From: Spirochaetaceae bacterium
GTDB lineage: Bacteria > Spirochaetota > Spirochaetia > Treponematales > Breznakiellaceae
DNA: 22,010 nt
Reading direction: 5' to 3'
Assembly (NCBI GenBank): GCA_031256815.1
Contig: JAIRPU010000073.1
Coordinates: 1-22,010 of the forward strand
Shown here: positions 15,665 to 21,840 of the stretch, piece by piece
Position numbering within the stretch: position 1 is the stretch's first letter
Layout: every line of letters starts with the position of its first letter
Notes under the pieces: model-generated
What the model saw: the letters and a program-made list of their open reading frames with translations, nothing else
The model's database searches: none
What the model was told of the DNA's origin: nothing
Program-made: the position numbers and the translations under genes

Positions 15665-17059
15665 TTAAAGCGGCATGGGCACAATTCGGCCTGAAGTTTT
15701 ATCCAAAGCAATTCGTGTTTTATTAAGCGCCTCTTCAACAGAAAATTCAACGCCGCAAATTTCAATGAGCGTACCGGCGGCTATAGCGCCATAACAAACT
15801 AAAACCGCTTCTCTGTCTATTATGTAGCGGGTTCTAAGGTCTTCGCGTTTTTGTTTGCACTTTAAAATTTCGGCGTTAAGCCGTGTTTCCATTTCTTTTA
15901 CTTTTGCCATTTTTGCCGCGTCAAGATTGTCACCGGCAAGATAAATGGAAACCTGTTCCATTTTTGCGTTTAAAAGCCGCAGCATATTTTTATTTGATTC
16001 AATTTCCTGCAGCAGCGTCCAGTCTGAGCCAAGATGAAGTTTAACAGGCAAACTGTTGGCCTTGCCTATTCTGCCGCAGCGAATTGAATGGAACGCAAAA
16101 AACTCACCGCCAAGCAAAGTGCCTTTATCGCCTGCGTTAATGCTGTCCATTGTATATAACGTTGAATTTATTATTTCTGTACTTGCCGTAATGTTCTTTT
16201 TACAGGCAACTTTGCAGTTTTGTATAAAGCGCGCATTTAAATTGCCGGAAACTTTTACAAGCGCCCTGTCTCTGCCTATCATTCCGCCGCGCACCTGCAT
16301 ATCGCCCTGAACAATTATATCTGTAGCGTCAAGAGTTTCGCGCACGGTAAGGTTTCCGCCGGTTTTAACTTTAAAGCCGTCGTTTACCGTACCGTCCAGC
16401 GTTACATTTCCGGGAAATTCGATGTTTCCAGTGGCGTAACCCACCGAACCTTTTATTTTTAACTCAGGCTCCACATTCAGCGTGTTATTTGAAATTATGA
16501 ACAGCCCGTCAAGCGCTGCGCAAATTTTATCGTCCTGCGCCAAAACATTTTTTCCGGCGGAGAGGGGCATAACTTCGTTTTTGCCGAATGGCACGGTAAC
16601 GCCATGCACGGTTTTGCCGTCTATTCCGGCTACCGCCGGCCTGCTTCGCGCAAGCGTCTGCCCTTTACGCACGATAATAAAAGGCGAAAACGCGCGGTAG
16701 TTTGTTTGCGCGCCTTCTTCAAACTTTGGTCTGGCCGGTTTACGCACTGAATCTTCAAGATGAAAATGCGCAGGCGATTCCGGAACAGGAATGTTACCTC
16801 TGGCAATAAGTACTTTTTTTACAGGTTTGCAGGTTTCGTTGCATACATTCATGGCCTCTTCTATTTTGTCCCAAAAAACGCCATTGCAAACGTTAACCCG
16901 TTCAAGCAGTTCTTTTATATATTCATATTTTATGGGGACGCCTTTTTGAACTGCCGGGATAAAGTCTCCATAAACTTCCATGTCATCTTCGCTAAAATCA
17001 AGAATGACGCGCCCTTCGTTTCGTCCTGAAGAAATTGTTGTTTTGCCGGAACTCTTCAT
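15665..17059 (-). CDS. FapA-like protein (DUF342)
   Basis: A protein of about 464 residues with the FapA (DUF342) layout. The N-terminal half has conserved stretches such as SRPAVAGIDGKTVHGVTVP. A right-handed beta-helix of short repeats follows (VGYATGNIEFPGNVTLDGTV, FKVKTGGNLTVRETLDATDI, MQVRGGMIGR). A coiled-coil helix with KMAKVKEMETRLNAEILKCK leads to a C-terminal cap. The family's exact function is unsettled; polymerising, bactofilin-like scaffolds are one idea. ATG 17059 is the preferred start; a TTG at 17080 is in frame. No Shine-Dalgarno precedes it, and the -10 box lies 9 nt upstream, consistent with an almost leaderless mRNA. The FliL-like gene follows after 2 nt. Confidence 0.8.
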   Translation of the reverse strand: MKSSGKTTISSGRNEGRVILDFSEDDMEVYGDFIPAVQKGVPIKYEYIKELLERVNVCNGVFWDKIEEAMNVCNETCKPVKKVLIARGNIPVPESPAHFHLEDSVRKPARPKFEEGAQTNYRAFSPFIIVRKGQTLARSRPAVAGIDGKTVHGVTVPFGKNEVMPLSAGKNVLAQDDKICAALDGLFIISNNTLNVEPELKIKGSVGYATGNIEFPGNVTLDGTVNDGFKVKTGGNLTVRETLDATDIIVQGDMQVRGGMIGRDRALVKVSGNLNARFIQNCKVACKKNITASTEIINSTLYTMDSINAGDKGTLLGGEFFAFHSIRCGRIGKANSLPVKLHLGSDWTLLQEIESNKNMLRLLNAKMEQVSIYLAGDNLDAAKMAKVKEMETRLNAEILKCKQKREDLRTRYIIDREAVLVCYGAIAAGTLIEICGVEFSVEEALNKTRIALDKTSGRIVPMPL

Positions 17060-17068
17060 TAAAACATA

Positions 17069-17097
17069 TAAATAACACAATCAGCCGCCAAGGTCAA
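17069..17097 (-). promoter_or_regulatory. Promoter of the FapA-like/FliL-like operon
   Basis: On the minus strand TTGACC (17092-17097), 17 nt and TATTTA (17069-17074), followed by 9 nt and the ATG at 17059. The predicted leader is about 3 nt. Confidence 0.6.
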
Positions 17098-17260
17098 CTA
17101 CCCGTGCGGGGACTTTTCAATTGGGCGCATTTTTGCTTCGCAAAAGCGCCGAGGTTGCGCCCGCAGGGCGTAGATGCCTACGGTGGCACGCGCTAGCGCA
17201 GGATAAGGTGGCAATATCCGGCAAATGGAGGCGGGTTTTATCCCGCCGTCCGCGGGCTGC

Positions 17261-17315
17261 GCGGGGCTGCCGCGGGGCTGCCGCGGGGCTGCCGCGGGGC
17301 TGCCGCGGGGCTGCC
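17261..17315 (+). repeat. 11-bp tandem repeat, five perfect units
   Basis: Five consecutive identical copies of GCGGGGCTGCC, followed by a partial GCGGC and preceded by a degenerate copy (CGCGGGCTGC at 17251). The unit length is not a multiple of three and no gene contains it. It is a candidate for copy-number variation. Confidence 0.92.
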
Positions 17316-17337
17316 GCGGCGGAAGAGCGGCGGAAGA

Positions 17338-17373
17338 GCTGCGGTATGCTTTGCGGGCAAAGCATACCGCAGC
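17338..17373 (+). repeat. 17-bp hairpin repeat, copy A
   Basis: Perfect inverted repeat: left arm GCTGCGGTATGCTTTGC (17338-17354), 2-nt centre, right arm GCAAAGCATACCGCAGC (17357-17373). It is followed by CTGCGAGAAGGC. It is homologous to 21940-21976, with compensatory changes in three pairs. Confidence 0.88.
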
Positions 17374-17382
17374 CTGCGAGAA

Positions 17383-17420
17383 GGCCGCGCGCCTGCGGCG
17401 CGCGCCGCAGGCGCGCGGCC
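17383..17420. repeat. Perfect 38-nt GC-only palindrome
   Basis: Nineteen-base arms meet without a spacer: GGCCGCGCGCCTGCGGCGC and its exact complement. It lies 9 nt after hairpin copy A. It could extrude as a cruciform or fold as RNA. Confidence 0.88.
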
Positions 17421-17558
17421 GGCCACCGTAAGCCGGCCGTTCTATGCGCCGCGTCTGCGTTGCGCAGTCGCGGCGGCCTTAACACAGGCCGGCAAAAGTT
17501 GCCGGCGCATTGCGCGCAGGCTGCGGACGGGCGCGGTAAACAGGCCTTTGGCGGATTA

Positions 17559-17587
17559 TTGGCGTGTGCGGGTTTTTAAGGTATGCT
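17559..17587 (+). promoter_or_regulatory. Candidate ychF promoter giving a leaderless mRNA
   Basis: TTGGCG (17559-17564), 17 nt, TATGCT (17582-17587), then 6 nt to the ATG at 17594. A GGAGG at 17588-17592 is only 1 nt from the ATG, too close to act as a normal Shine-Dalgarno, and would lie upstream of the predicted transcript start. Confidence 0.5.
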
Positions 17588-17593
17588 GGAGGC

Positions 17594-18718
17594 ATGGCTT
17601 TAAATTGCGGTATAGTCGGACTGCCAAATGTAGGCAAATCCACGATTTTTTCGGCGCTTTCCAGAGCGCCTGCAGAAGCGGCAAATTATCCGTTTTGCAC
17701 GATAAATCCAAACATAGGCATTGCACAGCTCAACGACAAACGGCTGGACAAGTTAAACGAAATATTTAAACCAAAACGGCTTGTGCCGGCAACGGTTGAA
17801 TTTATTGACATTGCAGGACTCGTTAAAGGCGCTTCAAAAGGAGAGGGGCTTGGTAACCAGTTTTTGGGCCACATACGCGAAGTTGGAATTATTACTCAAG
17901 TTGTACGCTGCTGGGAAGACGCCGACATTGTTCATGTGAATGGAAAAGTTGACCCGGAAAACGATATGGAAGTTATTAATATTGAACTTGCCCTGGCCGA
18001 TTTGGAAACACTAAAAAAAAGCACAGACCGCGCTGAACGCGCTCTAAAAATTCAAAACGCCGCTGAAAAAAAAACCGCCGCAATTACGCTTGCCGCGCTT
18101 GCAAAAATCGAAACGGCATTACAAAACGGCCGGGCGGCGCGCTCGGTTCCTCTTGACGAAACCGAGCGTGAATCGCTGCGGGAAAGCAACTTTATTACAT
18201 TAAAACCGCAGCTCTATGTTTGTAATACCGACGAAGAAGGAGCGCGCGCCGCCGCTGCCGGTAAACCAAACGCTTATATAGAAGCGGTTATGCGGCGCTC
18301 AAAAGCGGAAGGCGTTCCGTTTGTGGTTATTTGCGGCAAATTTGAAGCTGAACTTGCCGGTATAGAAAGCGCCCTTGAAAAGGCCGAATTTTTAAGCGAA
18401 CTGGGGCTTAAAGAATCCGGTTTGGAAGCTTTGGTTAGAGCGGCAAACAAATTACTGGGCTTTATAACCTTTTTTACAGCGGGCGCCGATGAATGCCGCG
18501 CATGGACGGCAAGGCAGGGCTGGACGGCACCGCAGGCGGCGGGCGTAATACACAGCGACTTTCAAAAAGGCTTTATAAAAGCCGAAGTTTACTCTTTTGA
18601 CGACATAGTAAAATACGAAAGCGAAGCAAAAATTAAAGAGGCTGGAAAATACCGGTTAGAGGGCAAAGACTACGTTGTTTGTGACGGCGACATTATGTTT
18701 TTTAAATTCAACGTCTAG
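17594..18718 (+). CDS. ychF: Redox-regulated ATPase/GTPase YchF
   Basis: A 374-residue Obg-family NTPase that binds ATP in preference to GTP and associates with ribosomes; it is near-universal. G1 is GLPNVGKST (9-17), followed by NYPFCTINPNIG, G3 DIAGLVKGASKGEGLGNQFL, a G4 region reading YVCNTDEE where classical GTPases have NKxD (the N-x-x-E version is typical of YchF), and the C-terminal TGS-type domain (LGFITFFTAGADECRAW, GVIHSDFQKGFIKAEV). The open frame extends 10 codons further upstream, but the family begins at MALNCGIVGL, so ATG 17594 is chosen. It is convergent with mutL, with 18 nt between the stops. Confidence 0.96.
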   Translation: MALNCGIVGLPNVGKSTIFSALSRAPAEAANYPFCTINPNIGIAQLNDKRLDKLNEIFKPKRLVPATVEFIDIAGLVKGASKGEGLGNQFLGHIREVGIITQVVRCWEDADIVHVNGKVDPENDMEVINIELALADLETLKKSTDRAERALKIQNAAEKKTAAITLAALAKIETALQNGRAARSVPLDETERESLRESNFITLKPQLYVCNTDEEGARAAAAGKPNAYIEAVMRRSKAEGVPFVVICGKFEAELAGIESALEKAEFLSELGLKESGLEALVRAANKLLGFITFFTAGADECRAWTARQGWTAPQAAGVIHSDFQKGFIKAEVYSFDDIVKYESEAKIKEAGKYRLEGKDYVVCDGDIMFFKFNV

Positions 18719-18736
18719 GTCTGGCGCGGATTAAGC

Positions 18737-20470
18737 CTAGACACGGCGTACGGCGCGCATAAGCCCCTCTTTTTTTATTTCCACTACAAAAGGCCGTCCG
18801 TGCGGGCAGGACTGAACAGGCAGCTCCAGCGCCTCGCGCGCAAGCTCCAGCGCGGATTCGCCGTCTAAAATCTGACCTTCGCGCAAGGCGCTGTGGCAGG
18901 AGAGCGTTGCCGCCCATCTTTCCGCAAGATTTTCGCCTGAGTTTTTTAAATCTAGTATTGCCCTGACCGTTTCGCTGTCGCTTGCCCGCCAAAGCACCGG
19001 CAGCGCTTCTATGCGCCATGCGCCGTTTTCGCCGGAAATGGCAACGCCAAGTTTGCCAAGCGCTTCGCGGTGCGCGTTAAGAAACGAATCTTCTTCGTTA
19101 GAACTCGTGTTAAAAGGTATAGGCACAAGCAGTTCCTGGCATAGTATTTTTTTTGAAAGCAGCTTTGTATAAAGAATCCGCTCGTGCGCGGCGTGCTGGT
19201 CTATGGCAAAAATCGTTTCGTCTTTTTCTACAAGTATAAAAAGATTGAACGCCGTTCCCAAATATTTTAAATTATCGTTATCACGGGTCGAATTCTGAAA
19301 AGCCGCGCCGCCGGTAAAATCCGCTTCGCGCCATTCCTTAATCTGACTGCCGGCGGCGTTTTTTGACGAAAGCGGGGTTTTAGGGGCGCAGCCCCTAGGG
19401 AGGGGGGCAGCGAAAGCCGGAGCGTAAGCTTCGGCTGCAGCGAGGGGGGAGACTTCCCCCCTTCTAACTTTTGATACAAGCAATTCATGAAAAAATACGC
19501 GCAAACTTGACGAAATAGTGTGATGAATTTCCGCCGCCTGGCTAAACTTTGCCTCGCGCTTGGCTGGATGAATGTTAAAATCGGCAAATTGCGGCTCTAC
19601 ATCAATAAAAATAGCGCCAACCGGATGAGTTCCATTGGGAAAAGCGCCTTGAGTGCCGTATTCAAACGCCTGTTGCAGCGCAAAATCGTTAATTCGCCTG
19701 CCATTGGCAAAAACAAACTGCTCTCTGCGGTGAACGCGAAAGATTTCCGGCCCGCCAACCACAATTTTAACGTTAAATCCATTGCCGCAAGAGTGAATTT
19801 CATGCAAAAATGCCGGTTCTACGCGGCTTTCGAGCATTGATTCGGCAAAACGCAGTTTAAAATTGTCTTTAGGCGTAAAAAAATGACGCAGTTTGCCGTC
19901 CTGAATAAATCTGAACCCGCGCTCCGGAAAAGCCAGCGCTTTATCTATAAAAATTTGACGGCAAAGCAAGGCCTCACTGCTTTCGCGCTTTAAAAAACGC
20001 TTTCTTGCCGGAATTGTATCAAAAAGGCCTGAACTTCTGACGCTTGTTCCTCTTGTCCTGCGGGCGGCTTCGATTTGCGGCGGAGCGGCATCCGGCCCTG
20101 CGCGTAGCAGCCATGCATCGCTTCCGGTAGAAGTAATAATTTCCAGACGCGAAACCGCCGCCGCCGCGGCAAGCGCCTCGCCGCGAAAACCCAGCGTTTT
20201 TGTCCTGGAAAGGTCGGCAAGTGAACGTATTTTGCTTGTAGCGTGAGTTAAAGCGGCCAACTCCAGGTCGCGGCGCTCCATGCCGCAGCCGTCATCGCTA
20301 ACCTCTACACGCTTTATTCCGCCGCCATCCACGACTACTTCAACAAGCGCGCCGCCGGCGTCAAGCGCATTATCGATAAACTCGCGCACAAGCGCCGCCG
20401 GCCTGTCGATAACTTCACCTGCCGCAATCTTACGCGCCTCTTCCGGAGGTAAAAGCTGAATCTCTGCCAT
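18737..20470 (-). CDS. mutL: DNA mismatch repair protein MutL
   Basis: A 577-residue GHKL ATPase coordinating mismatch repair. N-terminal motifs: IAAGEVIDRPAALVREFIDN (N34 in the ATP site), SDDGCGM, THATSKI and GFRGEAL. The transducer domain ends near residue 333. The linker includes an in-frame palindromic repeat at about residues 336-366. The C-terminal dimerization domain has IDQHAAHERILYT (from D424), LSCHSALREG and CPHGRPFVVEI. The endonuclease motif DQHA-x2-E-x4-E has Thr435 at its last position, although the CPHGRP motif is kept, so nicking activity is uncertain. The start ATG 20470 fits the family but has no Shine-Dalgarno. No mutS is in the window. Confidence 0.95.
   Translation of the reverse strand: MAEIQLLPPEEARKIAAGEVIDRPAALVREFIDNALDAGGALVEVVVDGGGIKRVEVSDDGCGMERRDLELAALTHATSKIRSLADLSRTKTLGFRGEALAAAAAVSRLEIITSTGSDAWLLRAGPDAAPPQIEAARRTRGTSVRSSGLFDTIPARKRFLKRESSEALLCRQIFIDKALAFPERGFRFIQDGKLRHFFTPKDNFKLRFAESMLESRVEPAFLHEIHSCGNGFNVKIVVGGPEIFRVHRREQFVFANGRRINDFALQQAFEYGTQGAFPNGTHPVGAIFIDVEPQFADFNIHPAKREAKFSQAAEIHHTISSSLRVFFHELLVSKVRRGEVSPLAAAEAYAPAFAAPLPRGCAPKTPLSSKNAAGSQIKEWREADFTGGAAFQNSTRDNDNLKYLGTAFNLFILVEKDETIFAIDQHAAHERILYTKLLSKKILCQELLVPIPFNTSSNEEDSFLNAHREALGKLGVAISGENGAWRIEALPVLWRASDSETVRAILDLKNSGENLAERWAATLSCHSALREGQILDGESALELAREALELPVQSCPHGRPFVVEIKKEGLMRAVRRV
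19381..19463. repeat. Palindromic repeat element inside mutL
   Basis: Three successive hairpins: TAGGGGC-GCA-GCCCCTA (19381-19397); AGCCGGAGC pairing with GCTTCGGCT (one G-T) across GTAA; and AGGGGGGA-GACT-TCCCCCCT (19443-19462). It is G/C-rich and unlike the flanking mutL sequence. Read in the mutL frame it has no stop and adds about 30 Ala/Pro/Arg-rich residues in the disordered linker. Confidence 0.75.
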
Positions 20471-20544
20471 TAAAGTTATTCTGTTTTAGCCGTTTTGCAA
20501 AAACATAGACCAAAAACCTGACGCGGCTTTTACAGCACAGGGCT

Positions 20545-20590
20545 TTTACGGCATTTTAAAGTTCAAAAATGCCTGTAAAAACGCCGTAAA
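20545..20590. repeat. Overlapping inverted repeats between transketolase subunit and mutL
   Basis: In the 146-nt gap 20471-20616, GGCATTTT (20550-20557) can pair with AAAATGCC (20566-20573), while TTTACGGC (20545-20552) can pair with GCCGTAAA (20583-20590). The left arms overlap, so the two stems exclude each other. They may serve as a transcription end for the transketolase gene, but no clear U-tract follows on the minus strand. No distinct mutL promoter was settled on. Confidence 0.5.
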
Positions 20591-20616
20591 CTGTATGAGT
20601 TTTGCAAACTGCCCGC

Positions 20617-21573
20617 CTATTTGTTCAAAAGCGAACGCGCCTCTTGAACAATTTTTGCAGCGGTAAGCCCGTAGTATTCCTGTAAATAATCCTGAGGGCC
20701 TACGGAGCCAAACTCATCTTTAATGCCATGCTTTTTGAATTTTACAGAAATGCCGGACTCCAAAACCGCCGACCCTACCGCATCGCCCAGGCCGCCTATG
20801 ATATTGTGATTTTCCGTTGTAAGTATTGCGCCTGTTTCTTTTGCGCACTTAACAATAAGTTCGGTGTCAACCGGTTTTACCGTCCACATATCAACAACAC
20901 GCGCTTTAATTCCGGCTTTTTCGAGTTCGCCCGCGGCTTTTAACGCTTCGTTTACCATGAGTCCGCAGGCAATTATTGTTAAATCGCCGCCCTCTTTAAG
21001 CGTTTCTGCCTTGCCTATTGTGAATTGATGGTCGTCTGAATAAACTTTGGCGTAGTTTTTTCGTGTAAGCCGTGTATAGGTAAGGCCAGGGCGTTCTTTT
21101 ATCATCCGCATTACTTTTGTAAGCATTGCTCCATCCGAAACTTCTATTACGGTACTGTGCGGAACAGCGCGTAAAAGCGCCATGTCTTCAAAGGGCATGT
21201 GAGTTCCGCCATTGAAGGCGGCGGTTACACCCGGGTCTGACCCAAAAATACGTACGCTGTTACCAGCATAAGCCACAGAAAGAAACACCTGGTCGTAACA
21301 ACGCCGCGAAGCGAAAGGGCCAAAAGTATGAACATAAGGTTTTTTACCGCCTGCGGAAAGCCCCGCGGCAATGCCAATCATATCCGCCTCTGCAATACCG
21401 CAGTTTACCGCCTGATTTTTGTTTTTCTTCCAAAATCCGTGCGTACCGATAGAGTTCATTAAATCGGCGTCAAGATAAACAACATCTTTATCTTCTGAGG
21501 CAAGCGCCTCTATTGTTTTGCCAAACAAATTTTTGTAAGGCTCTTTATCCATAGTTCCATCGTAGACTATCAT
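20617..21573 (-). CDS. Transketolase, C-terminal subunit
   Basis: A 318-residue half-size transketolase covering the pyrimidine-binding and C-terminal domains. Visible features are VVYLDADLMNSIG, the NCGIAEADMIGIAAGLS motif with the glutamate that activates thiamine diphosphate, the YVHTFGPFASRRCYDQV stretch, the GTHMPFEDMALLRA segment and the C-terminal transketolase_C fold (ADGLM-like IIACGLMVNEAL, ARVVDMWTVKPVD). It needs an N-terminal subunit carrying the diphosphate-binding domain; that gene usually sits directly upstream, but none is here. AGGAG precedes the start, and a good promoter lies at 21596-21624. The complex would move two-carbon units in the pentose phosphate pathway. A pyruvate dehydrogenase beta or DXS fragment is less likely. 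Confidence 0.88.
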   Translation of the reverse strand: MIVYDGTMDKEPYKNLFGKTIEALASEDKDVVYLDADLMNSIGTHGFWKKNKNQAVNCGIAEADMIGIAAGLSAGGKKPYVHTFGPFASRRCYDQVFLSVAYAGNSVRIFGSDPGVTAAFNGGTHMPFEDMALLRAVPHSTVIEVSDGAMLTKVMRMIKERPGLTYTRLTRKNYAKVYSDDHQFTIGKAETLKEGGDLTIIACGLMVNEALKAAGELEKAGIKARVVDMWTVKPVDTELIVKCAKETGAILTTENHNIIGGLGDAVGSAVLESGISVKFKKHGIKDEFGSVGPQDYLQEYYGLTAAKIVQEARSLLNK

Positions 21574-21595
21574 AAAATTCTCCTAAAGCTGTTTG

Positions 21596-21624
21596 ATTCT
21601 ATATTAAGCCGCGTTTTGTTTCAA
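21596..21624 (-). promoter_or_regulatory. Promoter of the transketolase subunit gene
   Basis: On the minus strand TTGAAA (21619-21624), 17 nt and TAGAAT (21596-21601), five of six bases matching in each box. The start of transcription is near 21589, with AGGAG in the short leader. Confidence 0.75.
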
Positions 21625-21625
21625 G

Positions 21626-21654
21626 TAGACATTCAGAAAAAAATTATATATACT
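21626..21654 (+). promoter_or_regulatory. Promoter of the FeoB-associated Cys-rich gene
   Basis: TAGACA (21626-21631), 17 nt, TATACT (21649-21654), then 7 nt to the ATG at 21662, so a leaderless mRNA is predicted. Its -35 box lies one base from the -35 box of the divergent transketolase promoter. Confidence 0.6.
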
Positions 21655-21661
21655 TAACATT

Positions 21662-21805
21662 ATGGGAAATATAATTATAGGAACCGTTGTATTCGGAATT
21701 ATAGCGCTTATTGTTGTACGTATTATTATAAAAGCTAAACGCGGGGAAACCGGCTGTTCCTGCGGAAACTGCTGCGATAAATGCAAAGAAACCGTCTCCA
21801 ATTAA
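21662..21805 (+). CDS. FeoB-associated Cys-rich membrane protein
   Basis: A 47-residue protein with one hydrophobic helix at the N-terminus (residues 3-23, IIIGTVVFGIIALIVVRIII), a basic KAKRG stretch and a cysteine cluster C32-x-C34-x2-C37-C38-x2-C41 (GCSCGNCCDKC). This is the exact layout of the small FeoB-associated Cys-rich proteins, which usually sit after feoB and are thought to assist ferrous-iron uptake; their function is not firmly shown. No feoA or feoB is in the window, so this copy is an orphan here. There is no Shine-Dalgarno; the start directly follows a -10 box. Confidence 0.8.
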   Translation: MGNIIIGTVVFGIIALIVVRIIIKAKRGETGCSCGNCCDKCKETVSN

Positions 21806-21840
21806 TTTTCTTTATAAACTTGTAAATACCTCTTGCGCGT

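Larger units (their letters stand above)
17100..17550. repeat. GC-rich repeat-dense intergenic region
   Basis: The 17081-17593 gap between divergent genes is filled with GC-rich palindromes and a tandem array (listed separately). ORFs of 60-150 codons can be drawn through it on both strands, but they are Ala/Arg/Gly repeats with no recognisable domains and are treated as artefacts of composition. Inverted GGCCGG/CCGGCC elements also occur near 17418-17438. No RNA gene is recognised. Confidence 0.75.

Noticed and set aside
15665..17080. TTG 17080 as start of the FapA-like gene
   Set aside because: The in-frame ATG at 17059 is better placed after the promoter; TTG 17080 lies between the -35 and -10 boxes.
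17251..17320. CRISPR array
   Set aside because: The repeats are 11 nt, directly adjacent with no spacers, and no cas genes are nearby.
17338..17373. Hairpin copy A as a transcription terminator
   Set aside because: It lies between divergent genes, so no transcript should end there, and it has no T-tract.
17117..17579. Overlapping ORFs through the GC-rich region between the FapA-like gene and ychF
   Set aside because: They are translations of tandem and palindromic repeats (Ala/Arg/Gly runs) open on both strands because of composition.
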